Below are positions 18,352-27,709 of a DNA stretch of 64,000 nucleotides, one piece after another (position 1 is the first letter of the stretch; each line of letters starts with the position of its first letter). Source of the DNA: Sphingomonas kaistensis (GTDB taxonomy: Bacteria > Pseudomonadota > Alphaproteobacteria > Sphingomonadales > Sphingomonadaceae). The position numbers were made by a program, and so were the translations under genes. The notes under the pieces were generated by a model. The model made no database searches. It worked only from the letters and a program-made list of their open reading frames with translations, and was not told the origin of the DNA. The stretch covers positions 1,537,001 through 1,601,000 of the forward strand of contig NZ_CP145607.1 in the NCBI RefSeq assembly GCF_036884275.1, given 5' to 3'.

Positions 18352-19863
18352 ATGCACGATACTGCCTTTCAGATCGGCGCTCTTGCGATGGACATCTATG
18401 TCGACCTGGCCAAGGCGTCTGTTCTTGAGATCGGGTCGCAGGCGTTCAATGGCTCGCTTCGCAGTCGTGCGCTTCCGGGCACTCATTATGTGGGGATCGA
18501 CATGGAGGAGGGCGACGGCGTCGACCTTGTTGTCCAACCCGCCCACCCATTCCCGGTCGAGGATGGGTCGTTCGATTTCGTCTTCGCGACCTCCGTTTTC
18601 GAGCATGACCCCTCCTTCTGGGTGACGTTCCTGGAAATGTGTCGCGCGACCAAGGATGGCGGTTTTATTTATATCAACGTGCCGTCAAACGGCGTCGTGC
18701 ACGGATATCCCGAGGACAATTGGCGCTTTTATCCGGGCGCGGGCAAGGCGCTGGCGCGATGGGCCAATTCGCAGGGTCATCATGTTACGCTGATCGAAAG
18801 CTTCGTCGCCGAGCGTCAAAACGACATCTGGAACGATTTCGTCGCTGTTTTCCGCAAAGGGCGCATCACCAAGCTGCAGCCTGCGACCTTTCTGCATGAG
18901 CATGTGCCAAGCTTCAACGTCATCACGTGGCGCGCCGAAACCATTATGCGCCCGCGGGATGAGACAGAAGATCGCATCCTCCTCGTGCAAGCGTCCGAGA
19001 AGGTCGCGGAAGCCGAAGGGCGCGTTTCCGAACTTCGCTCGACGGTCGAGGACAAGACGCGCGAAATCGACGAGCTTGGCGCCACTATCCAGGGCTTGCG
19101 CGAGCAGGAGACTGCCTCGACGACGCGGATCGCCGATCTCGAGCAGAAGCTCGCCGAGTTCGACGCCGTCCGCGCCGCTCTGGCTTCGAGGGACAGCGAA
19201 CTTCTTCAGCGGCAGGAAGAAATCCAGCAAACACGCGACGAACTCATTCGAGCAAAGAGAGCTTTCTCTGATAGCGAGACCGATGCCGAACGCTTGCGCA
19301 GTCGCCTGGCAAGGGTCGATGACGAGCTTTCTGCGACCCTCAAGCTCATGGATCAGACCGAGGCGCGGCTCAAAGGACAGAATGAGCAGCTAGAAGGCCT
19401 GCGAGAATCTTATGATCAGCTTCGGAACGAGATGCTGACGTATCAGGCCGAGGCCGCTTCCTATCGGAGTCGTTGGGACCACGAGGTGCCGGCGCTGAAT
19501 GATAGGCTTCATCGGGCCGAAAGTCGCGCCGAAGTCGCCGAAGGGGCGATGGATGAGCGCTTTCGCGAGCTGGGCATCCTGACCGGCTTGTTGCGGGAAC
19601 ACGAAGCACGCCTTGCCGAGCTGCAGGAGTATGTGGAGTGGAACGACCAAGTCCGTACTCTGCTCGCTCATCAACCTGCCTGGTGGAGTTTGATGCCGGC
19701 GTCGTGGCGTGCCGAGAGGATTAATCGCGACCTACGCGCTGCCAATCTGTTTGATCATCGCGCTTATTACGACAAGTATCCGGACGTCGAAGCCGCCGGT
19801 CTCGATGCGCTAGAGCATTATTGTCGTCATGGGATCAACGAAGGTCGGACGCGAACCTTTTAA
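18352..19863 (+). CDS. Methyltransferase with long coiled coil and C-terminal YPDV domain
   Basis: A 503-residue fusion. Residues 1-210 form a SAM methyltransferase of the Methyltransf_11 type (VLEIGS near residue 25, GIDMEEGDGVDLV, FDFVFATSVFEHDP). Residues about 215-440 are a long charged coiled coil rich in E, R, A and L with heptad spacing. The last about 45 residues read FDHRAYYDKYPDVEAAGLDALEHYCRHG (two short stretches), a small domain also found at the N-terminus of the next protein. AGGA precedes ATG 18352. The coiled coil could set chain length or assemble a complex, as in O-antigen terminator proteins such as WbdD that also combine methyltransferase and coiled coil; that comparison is an inference from architecture only. 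Confidence 0.8.
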   Translation: MHDTAFQIGALAMDIYVDLAKASVLEIGSQAFNGSLRSRALPGTHYVGIDMEEGDGVDLVVQPAHPFPVEDGSFDFVFATSVFEHDPSFWVTFLEMCRATKDGGFIYINVPSNGVVHGYPEDNWRFYPGAGKALARWANSQGHHVTLIESFVAERQNDIWNDFVAVFRKGRITKLQPATFLHEHVPSFNVITWRAETIMRPRDETEDRILLVQASEKVAEAEGRVSELRSTVEDKTREIDELGATIQGLREQETASTTRIADLEQKLAEFDAVRAALASRDSELLQRQEEIQQTRDELIRAKRAFSDSETDAERLRSRLARVDDELSATLKLMDQTEARLKGQNEQLEGLRESYDQLRNEMLTYQAEAASYRSRWDHEVPALNDRLHRAESRAEVAEGAMDERFRELGILTGLLREHEARLAELQEYVEWNDQVRTLLAHQPAWWSLMPASWRAERINRDLRAANLFDHRAYYDKYPDVEAAGLDALEHYCRHGINEGRTRTF

Positions 19864-19881
19864 AGCTGGATTGTTGAGTAA

Positions 19882-22296
19882 ATGAGCGTGGCAAGTGGCG
19901 CGGGCCGAAAGAAATTTTCTTCGTTGGCCCAGTTCGATCCTCAATATTATCTCGAAGCGTACCCTGACGTAGCGCTGTCGGGCATGGACCCGCTCGAGCA
20001 CTTTCTGTGGATTGGTCAAAAGCTGGGCCGTCGTCCGGTCGGTCCTCGTGAGACTGATGATAGTTCCAGGTTCACGCTTGATGCGTTGTTCATCGACGGC
20101 ACCAATGGAACTTCCTCCACGCCTTATCGCGTCCATCGCATTGCAAACGGCCTTCGCGACGAAGGCTGGAAGGTGCAGTGCGAGAACGGCGAAGACATGT
20201 TCACGTTGTTGGAACGCGATCTCCGGCCGCGATTGGTTGTCATCCACCGAGCGCCGTTCTGGTCACCGTACCCTGAATTCGTGCAGAAGATGCGCGGTCT
20301 CGGTTCGGTAATCGTCTACGACATCGACGATCTTGTTTTCGACGAGAGCGTGATTCCCTTCATCGATGGCTTCAAATATCTTAGCGAAAGCTCCAAGGTC
20401 GCCTTTCTGGCAGGCGTCAACGCCTACCGGGACTTCATCCTGGATGCCGATCTTTGCACGACGACCACCAGTTTCCTGGTCGATCGTATGCGCCAGATGG
20501 GCAAGCCGGCGTTCCGCATCCCAAACGCCATCAGTGCCGACAATATCGCGTTCTTCGAGAACGTCGGATATCGCCGCAAGGGCCGGCCAGCGCCCTTTGT
20601 CATCGGCTATTATTCCGGAACGCGAACGCACCAGGCCGATTTCCGCGTCGTTGCCCCGGCACTGATCGAGTTCATGCGTGAAATGCCGGACGTCGTCTTC
20701 CGGCTGGTGGGTGAATTCGACCTTAGCGAGTATCCCGAGCTCGAATATTGGCAGCATGTCCATAAGGTCGGTGATCTTCCGCGCGTGACGCGGGTCGGTC
20801 TGATGCCGCACGATGCCATGATCCGCGATCAATTCAGCTGCGATCTCATCATCGCGCCGCTCGAGGTCGGAAACCCGTTCTGCGAAGCGAAGAGCGAGCT
20901 CAAATTCTTCGAGGCATCCTTGGCCGGTTGTCCGGTGATTGCCTCGTCCACTCAGACCTTCACCGAAGCTTCGGAAAACGGGCGGCTTGCCGATCTTGCA
21001 ACAACCACGGAAGACTGGCTCAATTCGTTCAAGAACATATACAATAATTACCCGATCATGCTTAATCGGGCCGTCCACGCCTTTCATGGGGTGCGCGTCA
21101 ATTACTCGCAGCGCTTCGCCGCTGAAACTGCCATCGAAGTTTACGAGCAATTTATCGGAACCAAGAGCTCTAAGGGTTCAGAACCACAGCGCGTCGCTTC
21201 CGGTCCAGCGGATATCGGAGTGATCTTACCAGACTTCTCAGGTCCGTCTGGAGGTCATCGCAAGATTTTCACTGTTTGTCAGGCGCTCGAGGAGTTGGGC
21301 TTCAGCCTGAAGCTTTATTTCTATTCCAACCGTTCGCCGGCGCGGATCGGGGCAGACTTGGGTCGCCTCTTCGGTCATCTCGACGCGGAAATTGCTATCT
21401 TCGCCGGAGAAGTGGACGCCCACAATGACGTCATTTGCACCCAGTGGAAGACGACTTACGACTTTCGAAAGGTAGAATTTGCCGGACGGATTATCAATTT
21501 CGTCCAGGACTACGAGCCGATGTTTCATCCGGTCGGTTCTGACTATCTGCGCGCGCTGGTTTCCTACCGCCTCAATTATGAGATCATCTGCTACGGACTT
21601 TGGGTGCAGGCGAAGATCCACGACGAATTGGGTGTCGAGGCAAAGGCGTTGCCATTCACCGTGGATCACACCGTCTATGCGCCCCCGTCCTCGGAGGGGA
21701 CGCGCGACGTGGATGTCCTGGTATTCGCCCGCCCGGGACAGGATCGCCGTTGCTTTGACATCATTGTCGAGGCGCTGATCGAGCTGAAATCGCGAATGCC
21801 GGGCATTTCCATCGGCCTTTTCGGCGAAAAGGAATATGACGACATCGGTATTGCGGTCGAAAACTTTGGCTCGTTCGACAATCTTTCCGATCTCGCCAAG
21901 CTATATCACCGGGCAAAAGTCGGCATTTGTTTCTCGCCGACAAATCCAAGTCAGCTTGGGTATGAAATGATCGCCTGCGGGGTCAACGTGGTCGATACCC
22001 GGATCAAATTCTCCGAACTCAACTTCGGCGGCGATGCCTTCGTGACCTATTGTGACGGAACGCCCGAAAGCCTCGCTGACGCTTGTCAGCATCTGTTGAA
22101 CGATGATGCGGAAATGGAGCGTCGTCGCTCACGCGGCTATGCCTATGTCGAGCAAATGCCCGACGATAGCGAACTGGGGCAATTCTTCGTCCAGGCCGCC
22201 GGTCTGGGCACCGAGATTGCAGAGGTTGCAGCACCGCCGCGCAAGGGGGCAGCAAAGGTGCCATTCGCCAAGTCGCTTCGCAGGCTTGGCCTGTGA
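19882..22296 (+). CDS. Two-domain glycosyltransferase with N-terminal YPDV domain
   Basis: An 804-residue cytoplasmic protein. Residues about 15-55 match the short domain at the end of the preceding protein (FDPQYYLEAYPDV with Y27, DPLEHFLWIG). Residues about 70-420 form one GT-B transferase (VIYDIDDLVFDES, IPNAISADNI, IGYYSGTRTHQADF, APLEVGNPFCEAKSELKFFE). Residues about 435-760 form a second, WsaF-like transferase (GGHRKIFTVCQALEELG, FVQDYEPMFHP, VFARPGQDRRCFDI, SPTNPSQLGYEMIACG). Similar fused enzymes build rhamnose-containing or related surface glycans. It sits 18 bp behind the methyltransferase/coiled-coil gene and is probably cotranscribed with it. Donor sugars cannot be read from sequence. 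Confidence 0.85.
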   Translation: MSVASGAGRKKFSSLAQFDPQYYLEAYPDVALSGMDPLEHFLWIGQKLGRRPVGPRETDDSSRFTLDALFIDGTNGTSSTPYRVHRIANGLRDEGWKVQCENGEDMFTLLERDLRPRLVVIHRAPFWSPYPEFVQKMRGLGSVIVYDIDDLVFDESVIPFIDGFKYLSESSKVAFLAGVNAYRDFILDADLCTTTTSFLVDRMRQMGKPAFRIPNAISADNIAFFENVGYRRKGRPAPFVIGYYSGTRTHQADFRVVAPALIEFMREMPDVVFRLVGEFDLSEYPELEYWQHVHKVGDLPRVTRVGLMPHDAMIRDQFSCDLIIAPLEVGNPFCEAKSELKFFEASLAGCPVIASSTQTFTEASENGRLADLATTTEDWLNSFKNIYNNYPIMLNRAVHAFHGVRVNYSQRFAAETAIEVYEQFIGTKSSKGSEPQRVASGPADIGVILPDFSGPSGGHRKIFTVCQALEELGFSLKLYFYSNRSPARIGADLGRLFGHLDAEIAIFAGEVDAHNDVICTQWKTTYDFRKVEFAGRIINFVQDYEPMFHPVGSDYLRALVSYRLNYEIICYGLWVQAKIHDELGVEAKALPFTVDHTVYAPPSSEGTRDVDVLVFARPGQDRRCFDIIVEALIELKSRMPGISIGLFGEKEYDDIGIAVENFGSFDNLSDLAKLYHRAKVGICFSPTNPSQLGYEMIACGVNVVDTRIKFSELNFGGDAFVTYCDGTPESLADACQHLLNDDAEMERRRSRGYAYVEQMPDDSELGQFFVQAAGLGTEIAEVAAPPRKGAAKVPFAKSLRRLGL

Positions 22297-22305
22297 GGAT
22301 GTCGA

Positions 22306-23049
22306 TTAGGCGATAGTCTTGAGCGCAATTGCAAATTCGTTGGTGCCGACGAAGAACGGCTCGAACAGGCTTATCCTCAAACCGGGAAGAAAGCCGGCTT
22401 CTGCCAATTCTTCTACTTGATCGCGAAATTCGAAATCCCGCCACACATTGCAGTGCGCGTCTGCGTCGTCGGTTTTGAAATATTCGGCCGCGTGGGCGTA
22501 GGCTTGTGCCAGCGCGAGTGGCTTGGTTCCGCCATTCGCATAGCCGACCCAGTGGCGGTGAAATTCCAGGATCGCCTCGAACGACGGTTTCGTGGACCGC
22601 TCATGGTGGCACGCGAGCAGATGCTCGACCGTGGTCGAAGGCCTCGTGGCATCCGGTGTCGCGCGCTTGTCGGGCAAGGTGATGAAAATGACCTTGCCTG
22701 GCCCGTCCTTCAAAAGGCGCTGCAGGCTCTGAAGGTACGAGATTGGGTCCGCAATATGCTCGAGCACATGGCAGGCAACGACGTAGTCAAATCGATCGGC
22801 GATCTGTTCATTCGGGGGTCTGTGCCGACTGAGAAGATAGTCGACGTGGCAAACTGTTTCCGGTGGAAGGTCCCACGCGGTGATCATCTCGTCAGCAGAG
22901 CGGAAGTCGGCGTAGCGGCACTGGCCGGCTTCTCGTGGGACCGTCGGAAGATCACACGCCCCGATTTCCAACCCGACGCAATTCGGAATATCGATTGTAT
23001 CTCTCAAAAGGGCGAAGCGTCTTTTCTGATAGTCAGCGCGTGAACTCAT
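22306..23049 (-). CDS. Class I SAM-dependent methyltransferase
   Basis: A 247-residue methyltransferase. VGLEIGACDLP near residue 25 is the SAM-binding loop and FDYVVACHVLEHIADPISYL is the downstream motif with the usual LEH. The start at 23049 (MSSRADYQKRR) has AAGGA about 8 nt upstream; the frame extends 13 codons further without a better site. It points toward the two-domain glycosyltransferase and ends 9 bp from it (convergent). Context suggests a role in surface glycan modification. The substrate is unknown. Confidence 0.8.
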   Translation of the reverse strand: MSSRADYQKRRFALLRDTIDIPNCVGLEIGACDLPTVPREAGQCRYADFRSADEMITAWDLPPETVCHVDYLLSRHRPPNEQIADRFDYVVACHVLEHIADPISYLQSLQRLLKDGPGKVIFITLPDKRATPDATRPSTTVEHLLACHHERSTKPSFEAILEFHRHWVGYANGGTKPLALAQAYAHAAEYFKTDDADAHCNVWRDFEFRDQVEELAEAGFLPGLRISLFEPFFVGTNEFAIALKTIA

Positions 23050-23359
23050 CGAACAATCCTTGGTGGACGCCAACGGCTGGTGAATCACACTATCTCATCT
23101 TCGCAATTCACTGAAAAGCGATCAAATTTTTAGGAGGTTGTGAAGGAGAGTATTTAGCGGGACTGCGAAAGGTCCAACTTAGTGTGCTTCGAGTAGCGAT
23201 ACTTGACTATCTCGATCCTAAGTATTCGCACCACACCTCACATTCGGCGCTACACTATGTCGTCGCCGTATGCCGTTTCCAACCTTAAGTTAAGTAAGCC
23301 GGTAATCAGCCCATCGACACCCATGATGAATGAATAATAGTTACCCGAAACATCGTCGC
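23050..23359 (+). other. AT-rich gap with a possible gene remnant, next to tRNA-Glu
   Basis: About 310 bp, clearly less GC-rich than its surroundings. On the plus strand 23184-23288 encodes 34 residues starting VLRVAILDYLDPKYS and then stopping; the hydrophobic opening strand resembles the first beta-strand of a GT-B glycosyltransferase, so it may be the debris of a deleted gene. Nothing else is recognisable. Confidence 0.3.
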
Positions 23360-23435
23360 TGGTGACCCCTACGGGACTCGAACCCGTGTTTTCGCCGTGA
23401 GAGGGCGACGTCCTAGACCGCTAGACGAAGGGGCC
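23360..23435 (-). tRNA. tRNA-Glu (CTC anticodon)
   Basis: Reading the minus strand gives a 76-nt cloverleaf beginning GGCCCCTTCGTCTAG, with acceptor stem GGCCCCT/AGGGGTC, T-arm GGGTTCGAATCCC, encoded CCA, and anticodon stem CGCC/GGCG enclosing loop CTCTCAC, so the anticodon is CTC (Glu, GAG codons). Confidence 0.93.
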
Positions 23436-23484
23436 GTGCTGCGGTGCGAGGCGGGCATATGGCGGGGCGGGCCCCATTCGTCAA

Positions 23485-24600
23485 TCAGGCGGTCAGGGCC
23501 CGGTCAGGGCGGGGCTGGCGTGCAAGCCATTGTTCGCACAGGGCGGCGATCCGGGGCGCGGACTTGCCGTCGCCGAACGGAAGGGCCGGCACCGCCATCG
23601 CGCGGTAGGCGCTGTCGTCCCCGAGCAATCGGTGGACCTGGCGGACGATTTCGTCGCGATCGCTGCCGACCAGCAGGCTGTTGCCGGCGCTGATCCCTTC
23701 CGGTCGCTCGGTAGTCGAGCGAAGCACCAGCAAGGGTATCCCAAGCGCCGGGGCTTCCTCCTGAATGCCGCCGGAGTCGCTCAGCAGGATATGCGCGGAA
23801 CGGATCGCGGCGACCATGGCATGGTGGTCGAGCGGCGAGAGCAATTTGATCCGCGGATGGCCGCCGAGTAGCAGCCGCGCCGAAGCCGCGACGGCGGGGT
23901 TGCTGTGAAGCACGAACTCGATGCGGAGGTAGGGCAAACGCGCAAGCTCGATCAGGGCAAGACCGATCGGCGTGAAGGCCGTTCCCCAATTTTCCCGCCG
24001 GTGGCATGTCACCAGCAGCCGAGGCAGTCCGTGACTTTCCAGCCGTGGTGGCAAGCCAGCAAGAATGTCGAACAGCGCATCGATGGCGGTGTTGCCGGTC
24101 ACGTGGACGTCACCCGTCACGCCTTCCGCGGCGAGATTAGCGGCGTTTTCCTCGGTCGCGGCGAACAGCAGGTGCGACAAGCGATCGATGTCGACCCGGT
24201 TGCCTTCCTCCGGCCAGGGCATGGCGAGGTCGTGGCTGCGCAGGCCCGCTTCGACATGCGCGAGGGGGACGCCGGCGGCAGTGGCGGCAAGCGCTCCGCC
24301 CAGCGCGCTGGACGTATCGCCCTGGACAATCACCAAGTCCGGCCGGGTGGCACCCAGCAAGGTTGGAGCAAGCCCGGCGGCGACCGCTTCGGCATGCGCG
24401 CGCGGGTCGCCTCGCGCGGTGCAGTGGAGGCGGAGCAGAGGGTAAGCGGCAAAGCCGAAGGCCACGGGGTCGAGCTGAGCATGCTGACCGGTCAGGACGA
24501 TCAGCGGCGTCAGGCCGAGCGCGTCCAGAGCCCGCGCAAGCGGCGCAAGCTTGATCGCTTCGGGACGCGTGCCGACGACCAGCAGAATGGAATTGAACAC
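23485..24600 (-). CDS. wecB: UDP-N-acetylglucosamine 2-epimerase (non-hydrolysing)
   Basis: A 371-residue enzyme that interconverts UDP-GlcNAc and UDP-ManNAc, supplying ManNAc-type sugars for surface polysaccharides. Family motifs are GTRPEAIKLAPL at residues 10-21, VIVQGDTSS, HVEAGLRS, PWPEEGNRVDIDRLS and LSDSGGIQEEAPALGIP with TERPEGISAGNS. The start is GTG at 24600 with GGGAGG upstream. Length matches the family. It is separated from the glycan genes by tRNA-Glu and lies on the opposite strand to the glycosyltransferases, so it may be independently expressed. Confidence 0.92.
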   Translation of the reverse strand: MFNSILLVVGTRPEAIKLAPLARALDALGLTPLIVLTGQHAQLDPVAFGFAAYPLLRLHCTARGDPRAHAEAVAAGLAPTLLGATRPDLVIVQGDTSSALGGALAATAAGVPLAHVEAGLRSHDLAMPWPEEGNRVDIDRLSHLLFAATEENAANLAAEGVTGDVHVTGNTAIDALFDILAGLPPRLESHGLPRLLVTCHRRENWGTAFTPIGLALIELARLPYLRIEFVLHSNPAVAASARLLLGGHPRIKLLSPLDHHAMVAAIRSAHILLSDSGGIQEEAPALGIPLLVLRSTTERPEGISAGNSLLVGSDRDEIVRQVHRLLGDDSAYRAMAVPALPFGDGKSAPRIAALCEQWLARQPRPDRALTA

Positions 24601-24691
24601 CGCCGCCCTCCCAAGACAAGGAGAAAGCGATTCGGCTCCGTATCGATTACGTCGATTTTAACTTGGCCGCAAGGCGGACCGGCTGGCGCGT

Positions 24692-24973
24692 TTAACGAAA
24701 ATTGTCAGCGTAGGCTTGCAGCTTGAGTTTCACCGGCGGCGCAGGAACGACGTGATAGGCGAAGCCGTGCTTCTCGGCATAGGCGATCGCCTGTTCCTTG
24801 GTCGCGAAGGCGAGGCGCACCTGCGTGGCGGTGATCGCGTTGCCGACCCAGCCGGTCAGCGGGTCGTGCCGCTGGGCCCGGTCGTTCTCGAACTCGAGTG
24901 TCCACTTGCCGGCCTTGGCGCGGCCGCTCTGGGTGGTCTTGCGATCGGTTTCGATGATGCGGGCGGTGGGCAT
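24692..24973 (-). CDS. Complex I accessory subunit, NDUFS4-like (ETC complex I conserved region)
   Basis: A 93-residue protein beginning MPTARIIETDRKTTQSG, with WTLEFEND and DPLTGWVGNAITATQVRLAF followed by EQAIAYAEKHGFAY, the conserved pattern of the NDUFS4/18-kDa subunit found in mitochondria and alphaproteobacteria. It is a peripheral supernumerary subunit of NADH:quinone oxidoreductase. The ATG at 24973 is chosen because everything upstream in the same frame lies inside the hrpB gene and is Arg/Pro-rich noise. It follows hrpB by 32 bp on the same strand. Confidence 0.88.
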   Translation of the reverse strand: MPTARIIETDRKTTQSGRAKAGKWTLEFENDRAQRHDPLTGWVGNAITATQVRLAFATKEQAIAYAEKHGFAYHVVPAPPVKLKLQAYADNFR

Positions 24974-25005
24974 GGCTAGCGAGGTGGCGGAAGGCTTGTC
25001 CGAAA

Positions 25006-27447
25006 TCAAGAGCGGGGCTTGGCCCGCAGCGTCGGGGAGGCAGCGGCGGGGTCGTCGGGCCACGGGTGGCGCGGGTAGCGGCCGCGCATTTCCTTGGCGA
25101 CCTCGCGCCAGCTGCCGGCCCAAAAGGAGGGGAGGTCGCGGCTGGTCTGAATCGGCCGGCCGGCGGGCGAGGTGATGGCCAGCGTAAGGGGCACGCGGCC
25201 ACCGGCGACGGTGGGATGGCTGGCAAGGCCGTACAGGGCTTGGGCGCGGACCTCGACCGTTGGGCCGCCGGGCGCTGCATAGTCGATCGGGTGGGACGAG
25301 CCGGCGGGCGAGCGGAAGTGGCTGGGCGCCAGCTTGTCGAGCCGTTGCTGGCCGTCCCAGCCGAGCAGGTTCTGAAGCGCTTGGACGAGCGCGCTGGCGG
25401 CGATGTCGGATAGCCGGCGACGGCCTTGCGTCAACGGAGTGAGCCATTCCTCGAGACGTGCCGAGAGGGCTTCGTCGGAAAGATCGGCCACGGCCGGATC
25501 GGCGGCGAAGGCGGCGCGGGCCCGGAGAGCGTCGGCCTCTTCGTTCCAGGGCAGGAGGTGAAGGCCGTGTTCGGCGACGCCTTCGACCAGCGCGGCGGCG
25601 ATGGCTGCGGGATCGGGGTGCGGATCGGGGCCAGAGGCGAGCCGTATGGCGCCGAGGCGGCGGCTGCGGGTCGGAGTGACGCTGCCGGTGGCGGGGTCGA
25701 ACGCGCCGTCGTGGCGGGTCTCGATGCGATCGCCGAACAGGGCGAGGACGTCGGCCTCGTAGATCGCGGCGGCGGAGAGGATGCGGGCGCCGGAGGCGGC
25801 ACCGGCGACCTCGGCTACGGCCAGCCACTGGGCGGAGGCGAGCGAGGAAGCGGGGTCGAGCCGGAAACCGCGGCCGCCGACCGATTGCCAATGCTCACCC
25901 GACGCGTCGCGGCGGCGGGACAGGCGGTCGGGGAAGGCGAGCGCGATGGCTTCGGCCAGGCGGTCGGCGCGGCCAGACGGCGCTCCGGTCAGCTTGAGCC
26001 AGCGGCTGGCCAGCCCGCGGCCGCCCTCAGCGCGCTTGCCGCGATCGCTGCGCCAGCGGCGGTGGCGGAGTTCGAGGTCGGGATCGTTGCCGCCGAGACC
26101 GCGCTCGGTGAGCAGCACGGCGGCATCGGCGGCGGACTGCCCGAAGCTGCGGGTGGCGCTTTCGATCAACATGTGCGCGAGGCGGGGCTCGAGGGGCAAG
26201 CGGGCGATGGCGCGGCCGTGGTCGGTAAGGCGATCCCCGTCGAGCGCGCCGAGGGCTTCGAGACGGCGGCGGGCTTCGGCAAGGGCGGCGGCGGGGGGTG
26301 GATCGAGGAAGGGGAGGCGGGAAGGGTCCGCTTCGCCCCAGCCAAGGCACGTGAGGAGCAGGCTCGACAAGTCGGCTTCGAGGATTTCGGGCGGGTCGTG
26401 GGCGGGCAGGGCGTTGAAGGCGGCTTCTTCCCACAGACGGTAGGCGGTGCCGGGCCGCTGGCGGGCGGCGCGGCCGGCGCGCTGGGTGACGGCGGCGCGG
26501 CTGGCGCGTTCGGTGACGAGGCGGGTGAGGCCGGCGCCGCGATCATAGCGCGGACGGCGGGCGAGGCCGCTGTCGACCACCGCGGCGACATGGTCGAGGG
26601 TAACGCTGGTCTCGGCGATGGCGGTCGAGAGCACGAGCTTGCGGGTACCGGGCGCGGGGGCGGCAAGGGCGGCGCGCTGGGCGGCGGGGTCGACCTGGCC
26701 GTGGAGGCGATGGAGCACCACGTCGGCGGGCAAGCTCCCGAGCGCATCGGCGGTGCGCTTGATCTCGGCGACGCCGGGCAGGAAAGCGAGAACCGAGGCG
26801 TCGCTGTCGGCCAGCGCGCGGCGGCAGGCGGCGGCGACTTGCGGCTCGATGCGGGCGGCGGCATCGCGGCCGAGGTGCACCAGGCTCAGCGGGTGCGAGC
26901 GGCCTTCGGAGCGGATCAGCGGCGGGTCCCCGAGCAGCGCACTGAAACGCTCACCGTCGAGGGTCGCGCTCATCGCGAGGAGGCGGAGGTCGGGGCGCAG
27001 CGCTTCGGCCGCGTCGAGGGTGAGCGCGAGCGCGAGGTCGCTGTCGAGGCTGCGTTCGTGGACTTCGTCGAACAGGACCGCGGAGACGCCGGACAGTTCG
27101 GGATCGTTCTGGAGCCGCGACAGATAGACGCCGTGGGTCATGGCGATCAGGCGGGTGCCCTTGCCGGCGCGGCTGTCGAGGCGGGTCTGGTAGCCGACCG
27201 TGCTGCCGGGCTGCTCACCCAGCGAACGGGCGATGAACTCAGCCGCGGCGCGGGCGGCGAGGCGGCGGGGGACGAGCAGCAGGATCTGGCCGTCACACCA
27301 CGGTCGGCCCAGCAGGGCGGGCGGGACGGCGGTGGTCTTGCCGGCACCCGGCGGCGCGACCAGCAAGGCGCGCGGTCCGGCGTCCAGGGCTGCCAGAAGG
27401 TCGGGCAGGACATGGTGAATGGGAAGCGCGCTCACCGCCGGTTCCAT
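25006..27447 (-). CDS. hrpB: ATP-dependent helicase HrpB
   Basis: A DEAH-box helicase of about 813 residues. Motif I is APPGAGKTTAV near residue 32, motif II is DEVH in VLFDEVHERSLDSDLAL, motif III is SATLDG, and motif VI is QRAGRAARQRPG. The C-terminal HrpB-type region is present (GGNDPDLELRHRRW, RLDKLAPSHFRSPAGSSHPIDY). Nucleic-acid substrate and cellular role are poorly known in this family. The start at 27447 (MEPAVSALPIHHVLP) is preferred over the upstream codon at 27471 because the family normally begins shortly before LPIHHVLPDL. A long antisense frame covers much of this GC-rich gene and is not real. Confidence 0.9.
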   Translation of the reverse strand: MEPAVSALPIHHVLPDLLAALDAGPRALLVAPPGAGKTTAVPPALLGRPWCDGQILLLVPRRLAARAAAEFIARSLGEQPGSTVGYQTRLDSRAGKGTRLIAMTHGVYLSRLQNDPELSGVSAVLFDEVHERSLDSDLALALTLDAAEALRPDLRLLAMSATLDGERFSALLGDPPLIRSEGRSHPLSLVHLGRDAAARIEPQVAAACRRALADSDASVLAFLPGVAEIKRTADALGSLPADVVLHRLHGQVDPAAQRAALAAPAPGTRKLVLSTAIAETSVTLDHVAAVVDSGLARRPRYDRGAGLTRLVTERASRAAVTQRAGRAARQRPGTAYRLWEEAAFNALPAHDPPEILEADLSSLLLTCLGWGEADPSRLPFLDPPPAAALAEARRRLEALGALDGDRLTDHGRAIARLPLEPRLAHMLIESATRSFGQSAADAAVLLTERGLGGNDPDLELRHRRWRSDRGKRAEGGRGLASRWLKLTGAPSGRADRLAEAIALAFPDRLSRRRDASGEHWQSVGGRGFRLDPASSLASAQWLAVAEVAGAASGARILSAAAIYEADVLALFGDRIETRHDGAFDPATGSVTPTRSRRLGAIRLASGPDPHPDPAAIAAALVEGVAEHGLHLLPWNEEADALRARAAFAADPAVADLSDEALSARLEEWLTPLTQGRRRLSDIAASALVQALQNLLGWDGQQRLDKLAPSHFRSPAGSSHPIDYAAPGGPTVEVRAQALYGLASHPTVAGGRVPLTLAITSPAGRPIQTSRDLPSFWAGSWREVAKEMRGRYPRHPWPDDPAAASPTLRAKPRS

Positions 27448-27709
27448 GCGAGGCGGTGTGACCCAGTTCAAGAGGGCGAGCGGGTCACCAAGGTCACAAA
27501 GGTCACCGGTGGCGGGGTGTTGTCGTCGATCTGTGACCTTTCATCGGTCGAGAAAAAAGCATCTGGGTGGTTTCAAAGAGCGAGGGGCATGAACCCCGGT
27601 GGTTATTCAACCAGTCCGTTTCCTACATTGCAAGGACCGGACCGGACGAGGGGTGCGACCTTGCCGGGCGGGCTGCGTTGAGAGGGCAGATCCGCATGGG
27701 AGACCGCAG

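Noticed and set aside
23360..23435. tRNA-Glu considered as an attachment site with integrase
   Set aside because: No integrase gene or direct repeat of the tRNA end is visible within the window.
25426..27681. 751-codon open frame on the plus strand across hrpB
   Set aside because: It is a GC-bias shadow antisense to a clear helicase gene; the translation is Gly/Ala/Glu-rich with no family motif.
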